Source: Lysinibacillus sp. PLM2
GTDB taxonomy: Bacteria; Bacillota; Bacilli; Bacillales_A; Planococcaceae
Assembly: GCA_023168345.1 (NCBI GenBank)
Contig: AP025689.1
Coordinates: 2,726,001 to 2,790,000, forward strand
Reading direction: 5' to 3'
Length of the DNA stretch: 64,000 bases
Shown: positions 18,320-27,634 of the stretch, piece after piece
Numbering within the stretch: the stretch's first letter is position 1
Layout: each line of letters opens with the position of its first letter
Position numbers and translations under genes: made by a program
The notes under the pieces: model-generated
Told to the model about the DNA's origin: nothing
Databases searched by the model: none
What the model saw: the letters and a program-made list of their open reading frames with translations, nothing else

Positions 18320-19464
18320 TATAAGTTAACTCCTTTTAGTTCCTTCATTACTTTCGCAAATTCAACTTTAAACTGATTAATTTCGGTTTCTGTATTGAAA
18401 GCTCCGAAGCTCAATCGAATTACGCCATCTTTATATTGTTTTTCAACATTCAAAGCTGTAACAACATGACTTGTTTTCTTTTGTTTTGAAGAACATGCGC
18501 TAGATGTTGAGACGATAATTCCACGTTGCTGCAAAGCGTTTATTAGTATTTCTCCCTTTAAATCCTTGACACTAAAAGATAAAATATGTCCCGCACCTAA
18601 TTCGGTTGATAACATTTTAATTTCCTGACCGAATTTACATAAAAATTGAATTAAATCTTGATGCCATTTTTTATACTTTGCTTGCGTTTCTTCTATTTTC
18701 TCTACCGCTATACGAGCTGCTTTTGATAGTGCAACCGCTTGAGGCACAGCAACTGTACCACTTCTTAGACCAAATTCTTGTCCGCCACCAAGAAGGTAGG
18801 GTTGGATATTTATTTTTTGGCGAAAAGCAATAACACCAGACCCTTTTAAACCATGAATTTTATGTCCAGAAATGGATATTATATCAGGCCCAGCTTCACC
18901 ATTGAAAAAGATTGGTAATTTCCCAAAGCTTTGTACTGCATCTACATGAAATGTTGCACGGCTATTTTCATGTACAATTCGACCTATCTCTTGAATCGGT
19001 TGAATGCTCCCAACTTCATTATTTACGTGCATGATGCTCACAAAAACTGTATCTTTTCTAATTTTTCTTTTTAATTCCTCTAGTGAAATCACACCATTTT
19101 CATCCACTTGTAAGTAATCTACTTCAAAACCTTCTTTTTCTAATGCCTTAAAAGATTCTAAAACAGATGCATGCTCTATTTCCGTTGTAATAAGATGCTT
19201 TCCTTTATGAGTATTCGCTTTCGTAACACCAAATATCGCAAAATTATTCGACTCAGTTCCACCACCAGTAAACAGAACACTATAATCGTCTGTTTTAAGA
19301 ATTTGTGCCACTTGGCTTCTTGCACGATCTAATAAATCATTAGCTTCGACCCCTGCTTCGTGAATGGACGCGGGATTTGCATAAAAATGTTCATTTACTT
19401 GGATAAATGTATCTAAAACCTCTTTATAAGGTTTTGTTGTCGCACTGTTATCAAAATATATCAT
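18319..19464 (-). CDS. nifZ: Cysteine desulfurase, NifZ/IscS family, ThiI partner
   Basis: A 381-residue PLP enzyme that takes sulfur from cysteine. The PLP lysine is Lys202 in S-G-H-K-I-H, and the persulfide-bearing Cys324 lies in T-S-S-A-C-S-S. The gene immediately precedes and overlaps thiI, as B. subtilis nifZ does, and the pair is known there to be enough for s4U synthesis. It is therefore called a dedicated tRNA-thiolation desulfurase rather than the general Fe-S one. Confidence 0.92.
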   Translation of the reverse strand: MIYFDNSATTKPYKEVLDTFIQVNEHFYANPASIHEAGVEANDLLDRARSQVAQILKTDDYSVLFTGGGTESNNFAIFGVTKANTHKGKHLITTEIEHASVLESFKALEKEGFEVDYLQVDENGVISLEELKRKIRKDTVFVSIMHVNNEVGSIQPIQEIGRIVHENSRATFHVDAVQSFGKLPIFFNGEAGPDIISISGHKIHGLKGSGVIAFRQKINIQPYLLGGGQEFGLRSGTVAVPQAVALSKAARIAVEKIEETQAKYKKWHQDLIQFLCKFGQEIKMLSTELGAGHILSFSVKDLKGEILINALQQRGIIVSTSSACSSKQKKTSHVVTALNVEKQYKDGVIRLSFGAFNTETEINQFKVEFAKVMKELKGVNL

Positions 19465-19495
19465 AAAAACCTACCTCTTTTTATCTTAAATAAAT

Positions 19496-19525
19496 ATGAC
19501 GACTCAAAACACTTTGAGTCGTCAT
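19496..19525 (-). terminator. Terminator after ezrA
   Basis: A 13-bp perfect stem (ATGACGACTCAAA at 19496-19508, TTTGAGTCGTCAT at 19513-19525) with loop ACAC is followed on the minus strand by a T-rich ATATTTATTT. It separates ezrA from nifZ. Confidence 0.75.
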
Positions 19526-19615
19526 TTAAAATGACTAGCTTAAAAAAGGTATTAAGGATTTTCCTTTTTTCAATCTGCCAGTAATTGAGTTAAATACCAT
19601 AAATGAATTAAGCAA

Positions 19616-21319
19616 TTATGATTTTGAATATAATTCCTCTTGAACAAGTTCTTCAATTCGTTTTATCGCTCCAGGTTCTGCTAGTTCGACAGCATTCACG
19701 GCGTCTTCCAACGCTTTTATGTAACGGAATTGATGGAACGCTTCTTCTGCTTCAAGTAGTTGTTGATTTACTGTAGGATTTGAAGCACGATAACGATTAC
19801 CATATTGAATAATACGTTCAATTAATAATACATTTTCAATCATTTCTTTTGCACGTTCATGAACTTCTTGAATACTTTTTTGTGCATTTTGTAAGTTGAC
19901 GTGCACTAAGTTCATGTTAAGAGGAATTTCCTGAAGACATTGTATTACTATGAAAATTTGTTCCTCTGCCTCTTCAATCCTTGCTTCCATTTCAGCAGGA
20001 ACACCAGGAATATTTGCCTTTTGCAAAAGTCGATCTGTATTTTGCAAAAGTTTTTTCAATGAATTCAATTGCTCTCGTGCTTTTATTTCATTTATTCTTA
20101 AATTCTTTAGACGATCAGAAAACTCTTCTTGCTGTGCTTTTATTTTATCAATTTCTTCACTAATTTCAATTAACTCTTGCTGTAAACTCGAATAAGCAGA
20201 CTGTTCCTCTTTTACACGCGTTGCAAGCAATTCGTACCTTTTTTGAATCATTTCAAGCTGTTTCAAGCCAATTTTTGGGATTTCAGCTTCTTCTTCTGAA
20301 ATTTGATATGAATTTTGAACATAAGCTGCTTCATCACTTACTTCTTTTGTTACACGGAGTACTTCATTAATCGTTGTATACATATTTCCACAATTTTTAT
20401 CAACAAAGTTTTTCGCAATTACTTCAAGTTCAAGCATATCGTAGTATTGATCGATTTCATCATTAATTTCTTGAACACGATTCGTGACATTTGCGATATT
20501 TAAATTGATAACTTCTTTATTCAATTGTTCTAATTCTTTTTCAAGGTTTTCAAGCGCTTCTGTTAATTCAAGATGGCGTAGATAATATGATTGGTCTTCC
20601 ATCTCTTTTTGACCATTTTTTAAATCTTGTATAGCATTTGGAATTTTTGTATGTATTTCCGTAATAAGACTAGGTATTTCATTAATATAATAGTCAAGTT
20701 GTTGCGCTTGTGTATTTAAGGAAAGAACAATCTCTCTTGCCTGAAGGTAATTTCCTTCATTTGTTAAATTATCATATCGTTCAAAGCTTTCAGGTACTTC
20801 TTCAAGGATTTTTTCAAGCATCGGTAATGCTTGTCCAAATGAATGTTGGTGAGCTAACAATGTTTTACGTGCAGAGCGATAATATTCTTTTAGCTGTTCC
20901 ATTTCTATTCTGCTTTTTTCTTCACTACCGATTAAATCCTCTAGCTCAGTAATGATTTGACTTTTAATTTTGTCGCATTTAACAATATATTCTTCAATAT
21001 CTTTCTCAATCTGTGAAGCTTTTTTAAAATTGAAGCGATCAATATAATCTTCTGCATCAAATAACATCGAATCAATTTTCAACACATGAACATCAATGAC
21101 CTCTGTCCATTGATCCCGCCAAGCTTCAAACAATTTTTCAGTCTCACCATTCATGTTTAACGTCTTTATCTTTGTGAGCTCTTCAAAGATTGGATAATGT
21201 TGAATTTGTAGTTTTTCTTGTTCTAATCGCTGTATAATCACATTATGTTTACGTCTCATGAGAATTCCTGCAACCAATAATGCTATTAGTACGATGACAA
21301 TAGTGATGATATACTTCAT
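19616..21319 (-). CDS. ezrA: Septation ring regulator EzrA
   Basis: A 567-residue membrane protein with one N-terminal transmembrane helix (about 2-20) and a long cytosolic coiled-coil domain of spectrin-like repeats. The ATG at 21319 (M-K-Y-I-I-T-I-V-I-V) is chosen for its AGGGGGC Shine-Dalgarno; a longer frame adds 20 implausible residues. EzrA inhibits extra FtsZ rings at the poles and coordinates septal growth with PBP1. Length matches B. subtilis EzrA (562). It is monocistronic with its own terminator. Confidence 0.95.
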   Translation of the reverse strand: MKYIITIVIVLIALLVAGILMRRKHNVIIQRLEQEKLQIQHYPIFEELTKIKTLNMNGETEKLFEAWRDQWTEVIDVHVLKIDSMLFDAEDYIDRFNFKKASQIEKDIEEYIVKCDKIKSQIITELEDLIGSEEKSRIEMEQLKEYYRSARKTLLAHQHSFGQALPMLEKILEEVPESFERYDNLTNEGNYLQAREIVLSLNTQAQQLDYYINEIPSLITEIHTKIPNAIQDLKNGQKEMEDQSYYLRHLELTEALENLEKELEQLNKEVINLNIANVTNRVQEINDEIDQYYDMLELEVIAKNFVDKNCGNMYTTINEVLRVTKEVSDEAAYVQNSYQISEEEAEIPKIGLKQLEMIQKRYELLATRVKEEQSAYSSLQQELIEISEEIDKIKAQQEEFSDRLKNLRINEIKAREQLNSLKKLLQNTDRLLQKANIPGVPAEMEARIEEAEEQIFIVIQCLQEIPLNMNLVHVNLQNAQKSIQEVHERAKEMIENVLLIERIIQYGNRYRASNPTVNQQLLEAEEAFHQFRYIKALEDAVNAVELAEPGAIKRIEELVQEELYSKS

Positions 21320-21534
21320 CGTAAGCCCCCTATTCGAAAAATCGCGCAACTCGTCAAGTTTGTAACTATAATATATCATGTTTTTTAGTATTTGTTTAAT
21401 AAAATAAAGTGAAACTTATTCCCAATCTGTGTTCCTTAATTTTTATGCCAACATAGATTGGAGACAAATTACATATTACGAGACATAACGTTTGATTTTT
21501 GTTTAGGTTTCAAATTGAAATGGAGGAGTTTTTT

Positions 21535-22329
21535 ATGAAAAGAGATGGACATATTCATTCACCCTTTTGCCCACATGGTACAGAGGATCCTTTCGAGCAG
21601 TATATTGAAAAAGCGATTGAATCAGGATTTACACAAATCACGTTTACAGAGCACGCTCCACTCCCAACAAATTTTCAAGACCCAACACCTGATAAAGACA
21701 GTGGAATGAATCCTAAGCATTTAAAACCATATATTGAAAAATTAACAGAACTGAAAAAAATCTATTCTAATGATATTAGCATTCATATTGGGTTAGAAAT
21801 TGATTATATTGTTGGTTATGAAACTGAGACAAGAGCCTTTTTAGATATCGTCGGTCCATTATTAGATGATGCTATACTTTCTGTACATTTCTTAAAATGG
21901 AATGACGAATATTGCTGTATCGATTTCTCTAAAGAAGTCTTCTTAGAGTTCGCATCGAAGGTTGGTAGTGTAGAAAAAGTTTATAATCTATATTACGAAA
22001 CAATAAAAAAATCAATTGACGCTAACTTAGGACGATATAAACCAAGAAGAATTGGACATCCAACACTTGTTCATAAATTCCAACTCGCACACAAGGAAAA
22101 AATCCAGGATGACCAGCAAATTAGGGATATTTTAACTTATATGAAAGAAAAGGGTTATGAATTGGATGTAAATAGCGCCGGTTTAAGTAAAGAATTATGC
22201 AAAGAACCATATCCATCATTTGAGATGATACAATTTGCTCAAAATATCGAATTAGATATGGTATTTGGTTCTGATGCTCATTCAGTAAAAGATCTTCATC
22301 AGCATTATGATAAAATATATACTAAATAA
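21535..22329 (+). CDS. hisJ: Histidinol-phosphatase HisJ (PHP family)
   Basis: A 264-residue PHP-fold phosphatase for the histidinol-phosphate step of histidine synthesis. The start is the ATG at 21535 (M-K-R-D-G-H-I-H-S-P-F-C-P-H-G), with GGAGGAG about 7 bases before it. Metal ligands: His in D-G-H-I-H-S, H-A-P-L, E-I-D-Y near 88-91, H-F-L-K near 118, and F-G-S-D-A-H near the end. As in B. subtilis it lies apart from any his operon, next to ezrA and ytsP. ytsP starts 14 bases downstream, so the two form an operon. Confidence 0.93.
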   Translation: MKRDGHIHSPFCPHGTEDPFEQYIEKAIESGFTQITFTEHAPLPTNFQDPTPDKDSGMNPKHLKPYIEKLTELKKIYSNDISIHIGLEIDYIVGYETETRAFLDIVGPLLDDAILSVHFLKWNDEYCCIDFSKEVFLEFASKVGSVEKVYNLYYETIKKSIDANLGRYKPRRIGHPTLVHKFQLAHKEKIQDDQQIRDILTYMKEKGYELDVNSAGLSKELCKEPYPSFEMIQFAQNIELDMVFGSDAHSVKDLHQHYDKIYTK

Positions 22330-22343
22330 TTGGAGGTAAAAAC

Positions 22344-22823
22344 ATGTTTACAAAAATGGAATATCAAGGCACTACAAATGAACAATATGATTTACTCATT
22401 AAACAATTAAACGCATTATTAGATGGTGAAAAAGATTTAATCGCTAACTTAAGTAATGCTTCAAGCTTACTAAATCAATTTTTAGTAAATATCAACTGGG
22501 TTGGGTTTTATTTATTTAAAGAAGGTGAATTGGTACTAGGGCCGTTTCAAGGACTTCCAGCCTGCATAAGAATTCCAATGGGCAAAGGCGTTTGTGGTAC
22601 AAGTGCATTAAAAAGAGAGACGATTGTAGTAGAAGATGTACACCTTTTCCCAGGTCATATTGCCTGTGACGCAGCATCTAATTCTGAAATTGTCATACCG
22701 ATTATTAAGAATGATGAATTAGTAGGCGTATTAGACATTGATAGTCCAATTAAAAATCGATTTACTAATGAAGATAAAGAAGGCTTAGAAAAATTTGTGC
22801 TAGCACTACAAAATCATATTTAG
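22344..22823 (+). CDS. ytsP: GAF-domain free methionine-(R)-sulfoxide reductase YtsP
   Basis: A 159-residue single GAF domain of the fRMsr family, which reduces free methionine-R-sulfoxide. The three family cysteines are present: A-C-I-R-I-P, G-V-C-G-T-S and H-I-A-C-D-A. The conserved N-W-V-G-F-Y-L near residue 50 also fits. GGAGGT precedes the ATG. It shares a transcript with hisJ. Terminator follows at once. Confidence 0.9.
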   Translation: MFTKMEYQGTTNEQYDLLIKQLNALLDGEKDLIANLSNASSLLNQFLVNINWVGFYLFKEGELVLGPFQGLPACIRIPMGKGVCGTSALKRETIVVEDVHLFPGHIACDAASNSEIVIPIIKNDELVGVLDIDSPIKNRFTNEDKEGLEKFVLALQNHI

Positions 22824-22860
22824 AAAAAAATGAGGACTAGAAAATAGTCCTCATTTTTAT
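22823..22860. terminator. Bidirectional terminator, ytsP / dgcP
   Basis: AAAAATGAGGACTA pairs with TAGTCCTCATTTTT around a 4-base loop, with A- and T-runs on opposite sides, between convergent genes. Confidence 0.85.
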
Positions 22861-22874
22861 TAAGTAATGTGATT

Positions 22875-24752
22875 TTATTGTAAAGGTTGCATCGTTTCTT
22901 CATAAACCATATACTGATTTTTTCCACCATTTTTCGCATTATAAAGGGCGGTATCAGCTCGTAAGAAGATTGATTGAAACTCTGGTCTTTCTGATTTATG
23001 CCAGTTTACTAATCCGGCAGAGATTGTAACAGTTGGGTTTGTTATTTCCGGAATATATTCGACAATTTCCTCCACTAATTTAACCGCTTCATCCTCTAAA
23101 ATATTAGGGACATAGATTGCCATTTCTTCTCCGCCCCAACGCGCACAAATCCCTCTTGTACCAACTACTTTATGTAGTAATTGACCAATTTGAACTAAAA
23201 CTTCATCACCAATATGATGTCCGTACGTATCATTTATTTTCTTAAAGTTATCAATATCCATTAATAAAAACATTCCTGAGTCATCATTCATAATTGATTT
23301 TTCAACAAAATTATCTAAATAGCTTCTAGCATACAATTTTGTTAGATGATCATGGTCAACCATTTCTTGTAATTGCGAACGGAGTATAGAGTTTGAAATC
23401 GCCAAGGATGAATGATGAATTAAAGATTGCATTAATTTAAAACTATCAAAAGAGAAAAAATAAGAATCTCGATGTAATACAATACTAAACCCAGTAATTT
23501 GTTGCTCTACAATCATAGGTATTGCCATTATTGATTTATATTGTACCTCTTCAGAAATCAGTCGACTAAAATCGGCGATAAATAATGGATCAAGGGATTT
23601 TTTAAAATGCTTCGAAACATGTTCTATATAAATTTGGCTTTCTGCTGTTTTAAATAGATTTGTACAAGCATCTGTAATCTTACATTCTTGATCTTCAATA
23701 AATACAAAGCATAATTCCATCGGTTGGAAAGATTTCATCAGTTGCTTTTGTAAAAAGGTCAGCATTTCATTTATATCCAAATTCATATTTAATCTGTGTG
23801 ATGTTTCATTTATCAATTGTAAATCACTAATTAAACGATGGGATTGATGATATAGCTTAGCATTTTCAAGAGCATTACCCGATGCATGGGCAAGCATACG
23901 AATAAAGTCCTTCTGTGTTTGTGAAAAAACATACGAAATCGGCGCACTCACCTGCAAAATACCATAAATTGCTTGACGCCCTTTAATTGGCGCATTTAAT
24001 AATGTGCAATTTAAATCCGTTGCCTGCTCAGTCGTAATATTCCCGGAAACGAATGCTTCGATAGCAGATGGTCTTTCTGATAAATAATCAAACTGCTTTA
24101 TATTGATGGTCGTATGGCGATCTTGGTCATTTGACAAGATTAACTCAACATTAAAATTCGGAAAATTACTTTGAATTGTATTTAAAACATTTTCCAATAT
24201 TAAATCAATATCCATAGTCGAATGAAATAAGTCCGTCATGTTATATAATTTTCGATATTGATTTTCGTTAAAATGAACTTCTATTGTTTTGGTTAGTAAA
24301 AAAACAGTTTTGGAAAGATATGAAATAACCTGATCAAAAAATTCAGATTTTACTAACTCTTCCCATACCTCACTTGTTTTAAGGAATAATACACCGTACG
24401 GATTAGAATCTTTAGCATTTAACAAAACCATATGAGTCATTTCTTTAAATTCTTGTTTTTCTCTTATAAAGTATGGAATAGAAATATTATTTTGTTGAAA
24501 GAAATAAGTTTCAAACATTAAAAATGGAAATCCACTATATTTCATCTCTAATGTTGTATCAATATTAAAAGGAATTAATTTATTATCAATATTTAATAAA
24601 AAACAGCTTTTTTCAATATGAAAGTGTTGTTTCAAACAATCTTGAAGTAGTCCGAAATACCTATCTTCGGTTGAAAGTTCATCGACAGATTGCACACAAA
24701 TATTTAGCAAGTCTGATTTGAAATCTATGATTGTTTGCTGACGCACTTTCAT
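22875..24752 (-). CDS. dgcP: GAF-GGDEF diguanylate cyclase, DgcP (YtrP)-like
   Basis: A 625-residue cytosolic protein with two or more GAF-like domains (about 170-325 and 345-460) and a C-terminal GGDEF domain (about 465-620). The ATG at 24752 (M-K-V-R-Q-Q-T-I-I-D-F) follows AAAAGGTGA; 20 codons upstream are discarded. The metal site M-D-I-D-N-F-K-K-I-N-D and substrate site D-T-Y-G-H are intact. The active-site loop reads G-G-E-E-M (540-544) rather than G-G-E-E-F. No RxxD inhibitory site is seen before it. The locus beside ytsP and rpsD matches ytrP/dgcP of B. subtilis, which makes cyclic-di-GMP. Confidence 0.9.
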   Translation of the reverse strand: MKVRQQTIIDFKSDLLNICVQSVDELSTEDRYFGLLQDCLKQHFHIEKSCFLLNIDNKLIPFNIDTTLEMKYSGFPFLMFETYFFQQNNISIPYFIREKQEFKEMTHMVLLNAKDSNPYGVLFLKTSEVWEELVKSEFFDQVISYLSKTVFLLTKTIEVHFNENQYRKLYNMTDLFHSTMDIDLILENVLNTIQSNFPNFNVELILSNDQDRHTTINIKQFDYLSERPSAIEAFVSGNITTEQATDLNCTLLNAPIKGRQAIYGILQVSAPISYVFSQTQKDFIRMLAHASGNALENAKLYHQSHRLISDLQLINETSHRLNMNLDINEMLTFLQKQLMKSFQPMELCFVFIEDQECKITDACTNLFKTAESQIYIEHVSKHFKKSLDPLFIADFSRLISEEVQYKSIMAIPMIVEQQITGFSIVLHRDSYFFSFDSFKLMQSLIHHSSLAISNSILRSQLQEMVDHDHLTKLYARSYLDNFVEKSIMNDDSGMFLLMDIDNFKKINDTYGHHIGDEVLVQIGQLLHKVVGTRGICARWGGEEMAIYVPNILEDEAVKLVEEIVEYIPEITNPTVTISAGLVNWHKSERPEFQSIFLRADTALYNAKNGGKNQYMVYEETMQPLQ

Positions 24753-24940
24753 AAAATCACCTTTTCTAAATCTAAATAACCATAACTTTTCATTTACTTT
24801 CATATATACCAATATTATTCAAGTATACACTTTTTATGTCTAAATGACTATAAAATTATGGTTTGTTAAATATATATTCATAAAGAAATTTTACTTATAT
24901 ATATATTACAATTGACAATAAAATTATAGGACGATATTTC

Positions 24941-24969
24941 TTGACGTTAAACCTCAAAAATTATACAAT
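24941..24969 (+). promoter_or_regulatory. Sigma-A promoter of rpsD
   Basis: TTGACG (24941-24946) and TACAAT (24964-24969) are separated by 17 bases. It predicts a start near 24976 and an untranslated leader of about 205 bases. Confidence 0.8.
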
Positions 24970-24975
24970 GTTCTT

Positions 24976-25180
24976 TGTGTAAAATGAATGCAGCAGTTGT
25001 ATAAACTTTTAAGTATTTTATTCCTCTAGATCATCTTTCATGTTGATCATAAGTAGGTGTATTGTGTAACCCTTTCGGCTGCAGGGGCGAAGATACATGA
25101 AAATAAAATCCTTATGAGTATCGGATACAACTGGTTTTCTTTGTACACCAAAAAACCAAATTTAAAGGAGGAGACTCTAT
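24976..25180 (+). ncRNA. rpsD leader, S4 autoregulation element
   Basis: The roughly 205-base leader is structured: GTGTAT pairs with ATACA-type sequence around CCCT/AGGG (about 25058-25098, containing CCCTTTCGGCTGCAGGGG), and a short GTATC...GATAC hairpin follows. B. subtilis rpsD has a long leader bound by S4 to repress its own translation, so the same role is inferred. A 64-codon frame runs through it into rpsD but has no Shine-Dalgarno and is rejected as a gene. Confidence 0.6.
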
Positions 25181-25783
25181 ATGTCTCGTTATACAGGTCC
25201 ATCTTGGAAAGTGTCACGTCGCCTTGGTATTTCTTTAAGCGGCACAGGTAAAGAATTAGAAAAACGCCCTTATGCACCAGGTCAACACGGTCCAAACCAA
25301 CGTAAAAAATTATCTGAATATGGTTTGCAATTACAAGAAAAACAAAAACTTCGTCATATGTTTGGTATGACTGAACGTCAATTCAAAAACCTATTCAACA
25401 AAGCAAGTAAATTAAAAGGTCTACACGGTGAAAACTTCATGATCCTTCTTGAAACTCGCCTTGACAACTTAGTTTACCGTTTAGGTTTAGCTCGTACTCG
25501 TCGTGGAGCTCGTCAATTAGTTAACCACGGTCACATCTTAGTAGATGGTAAACGCGTTGACATTCCATCATACAGTGTAAAACCAGGTCAAACGATTTCT
25601 CTTCGTGAAAAATCTCAAAACCTTGCTGTTGTAACTGAAGCTATCGAAGTAAACAACTTTGTTCCTGATTATTTAACATTCGACGCTGACAAAAAAGAAG
25701 GTACTTTCGTACGTCTTCCAGAGCGTTCTGAATTATCATCAGATATCCAAGAACAATTAATCGTTGAGTTCTACTCAAGATAA
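25181..25783 (+). CDS. rpsD: 30S ribosomal protein S4
   Basis: A 200-residue primary 16S rRNA-binding protein. It starts [10 protein letters not shown], with a strong AAAGGAGGAG about 8 bases upstream. The N-terminal S4 domain and the RNA-binding S4 motif (about 90-155, [13 protein letters not shown]) are complete. It has the non-zinc type N-terminus with no cysteine cluster. Codon use is strongly biased, as expected of a ribosomal gene. It is monocistronic as in B. subtilis and likely autoregulated by its leader. Confidence 0.98.
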   Translation: MSRYTGPSWKVSRRLGISLSGTGKELEKRPYAPGQHGPNQRKKLSEYGLQLQEKQKLRHMFGMTERQFKNLFNKASKLKGLHGENFMILLETRLDNLVYRLGLARTRRGARQLVNHGHILVDGKRVDIPSYSVKPGQTISLREKSQNLAVVTEAIEVNNFVPDYLTFDADKKEGTFVRLPERSELSSDIQEQLIVEFYSR

Positions 25784-25793
25784 TCGGTTTAAT

Positions 25794-25832
25794 AAAACCA
25801 TCAAATCCTTTCTATGGATTTGATGGTTTTTC
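25794..25832. terminator. Terminator after rpsD
   Basis: AACCATCAAATCC pairs with GGATTTGATGGTT and is followed by TTTTT on the plus strand; an A-run on the other side could also serve the convergent CNNM gene. Confidence 0.88.
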
Positions 25833-25851
25833 AGTTTTCTACAACGTAAAT

Positions 25852-27153
25852 TTAGAGCAAATTCCTTTTTACTTTCACATAATTAATCTGTCGATTTTCT
25901 TTTTCATGAATGGAGAAAGTGTATCCACTATAATTAATCGTATGATTTTCATTTAACTCCACATCCTGAGTAAAATACCATCCACCAATTGTATCTACAT
26001 CTGACACATCAAACTCAATGTTTAGTAATTCTTCCACATCTTCTAGTAAAACACTCGCATCAATAATATATGCGCCCTCTCCAACTTTCCTTACTTCTGC
26101 CACTTCATCATCATCAAATTCATCACGGATCTCACCAACAATTTCTTCTAAAATATCTTCAACTGTGACAAGACCTGAGGTACCACCATACTCGTCTAAT
26201 AAAATAGCGATATGGCTACGCTCCTTTTGCATTTTTAGTAATAAATCATTTATAGGTGTTGTTTCTAAAATGTTGATAATTGGATTAATAAAATCTTCTA
26301 TCTTAAATGTTTCTGGCTTAATTCTATTTTTCATACCTAGCGTCAAGAAATCTTTAATATTGATAAAGCCCAAAATATTATCCCGATCTCCTTCGTAAAC
26401 AGGATAACGAGTATAACGCTCCACCGAAACGATATTTAAAATCTCTTCAAAAGTAACATCTTTTTCAAAAGCGACTATTCTCGTTCTTGGGACCATTATT
26501 TCTCGAGCAATTCTTTCATCAAATTCGAAAACATTATTTACATACTTTAATTCATTTTGATTGATTTCCCCACTTTTAAAGCTTTCTGTAAGTAATAAAC
26601 GAAGTTCTTCTTCTGTATGAGAAAGCTCATGTTCACTTGCCGGCTTCATCCCAAAAATTCCGATTAATACACGTGCTGAACCATTTAAGAACCAAATGAA
26701 AGGAAATAGAATTTTATAAAAAACCATAATAGGTTTTGCAAATAATAATGTGATTTGTTCAGCTTTTTGAATAGCCACCGACTTTGGCGCCAATTCTCCA
26801 ACTACAACGTGAAAAAATGTCGCCAACGCAAAAGCCCCAGCGATTGTAAAGTAGTGAACATACTCAGGCCCTATCCCAACGGCTGCAAACATGGGATGTA
26901 AAATAAACTCAAATGTTGATTCACCTACCATACCAATTCCTAGTGCAGTTACGGTAATGCCCAATTGACAGGCAGATAAATATTCATCAAGATGACTCAC
27001 AACATGCTTTGCAGCTTTTGCACCTTTATGACCTTCCTCCAAAAGCTGATCAAGACGTGAGGATCGAATCTTAACAATGGCAAACTCAGTTGCAACAAAA
27101 AAAGCAGTTAAAATAATTAATAAAACAAAAATACTTAAATTAATCGCAGTCAA
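25852..27153 (-). CDS. CNNM/CorC-type transporter-like membrane protein (hemolysin family)
   Basis: A 433-residue protein with an N-terminal DUF21/CNNM membrane domain (about 1-190, four hydrophobic segments), a CBS pair (about 210-340) and a C-terminal CorC_HlyC domain (350-433). B. subtilis relatives are YrkA, YqhB, YhdT and MpfA, of which MpfA exports magnesium; a divalent-cation role is inferred. The start is TTG at 27153: an in-frame TAA lies 12 bases upstream, so no earlier start is possible. The only good Shine-Dalgarno (GAGGAGGTG) is about 28 bases away, but a 7-bp hairpin between them would shorten this to about 7. Confidence 0.88.
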   Translation of the reverse strand: MTAINLSIFVLLIILTAFFVATEFAIVKIRSSRLDQLLEEGHKGAKAAKHVVSHLDEYLSACQLGITVTALGIGMVGESTFEFILHPMFAAVGIGPEYVHYFTIAGAFALATFFHVVVGELAPKSVAIQKAEQITLLFAKPIMVFYKILFPFIWFLNGSARVLIGIFGMKPASEHELSHTEEELRLLLTESFKSGEINQNELKYVNNVFEFDERIAREIMVPRTRIVAFEKDVTFEEILNIVSVERYTRYPVYEGDRDNILGFINIKDFLTLGMKNRIKPETFKIEDFINPIINILETTPINDLLLKMQKERSHIAILLDEYGGTSGLVTVEDILEEIVGEIRDEFDDDEVAEVRKVGEGAYIIDASVLLEDVEELLNIEFDVSDVDTIGGWYFTQDVELNENHTINYSGYTFSIHEKENRQINYVKVKRNLL

Positions 27154-27190
27154 CTTGTCGTCTTACTAAAAAGTAAGACCCACCTCCTCA
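27154..27190 (-). promoter_or_regulatory. Shine-Dalgarno joined to the start by a hairpin
   Basis: On the minus strand GAGGAGGTG (27189-27181) is followed by GTCTTAC (27179-27173), a TTTTTA loop and GTAAGAC (27166-27160), then GACAAG and TTG. Folding removes 20 bases, leaving about 7 between Shine-Dalgarno and start. Confidence 0.6.
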
Positions 27191-27352
27191 CAGTTTAGAA
27201 TATAGCGTTTTTTAGTTATCTTTAATTCGACTATCATCAACTATAAATAAGCACTACATCTGAATAATATTCCGTTTCTTTACCTTCGTAATAGCTTTTA
27301 AAAAAAGCACAATTGTACTAATAGGTTTGACGTTATAATGTAAAATTAACCG

Positions 27353-27418
27353 ACTTTCGAATTAAAAAAGAAGTTCCAGTAACTCTCTTCCGAATTGCTG
27401 GGACTTCTTTTTTAATTC
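27353..27418. terminator. Isolated bidirectional terminator-like hairpin
   Basis: TTAAAAAAGAAGTTCCAG pairs with CTGGGACTTCTTTTTTAA around a loop of about 16 bases. It has A- and T-runs on both sides, but no gene stops next to it in either direction. Confidence 0.75.
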
Positions 27419-27594
27419 AATATGTGTTTATGCTCGAATTCAGCTTAAAAATATTACTATCCATATCACATTGACTTAATACTTTATTTGTCGTAAGTCT
27501 AACAGTGTCTATGAGACTGTTTAGCATTTAAAGGAAGTAGTGTAGATACGAATCCACGCGATAAATTCATCCTGAATATATGCAAAATTAAAGT

Positions 27595-27634
27595 AATAAA
27601 ACTCCTTAATCTAAAATATTAGATTAAGGAGTTC
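27595..27634 (-). terminator. Terminator after the first chemoreceptor
   Basis: AACTCCTTAATCTAA pairs with TTAGATTAAGGAGTT around a 4-base loop and is followed on the minus strand by TTTTATT. Confidence 0.85.

Noticed and set aside
25057-25251. 64-codon leader frame ahead of and overlapping rpsD
   Set aside because: No Shine-Dalgarno, out of frame with rpsD, and the region is better explained as the S4-responsive leader.
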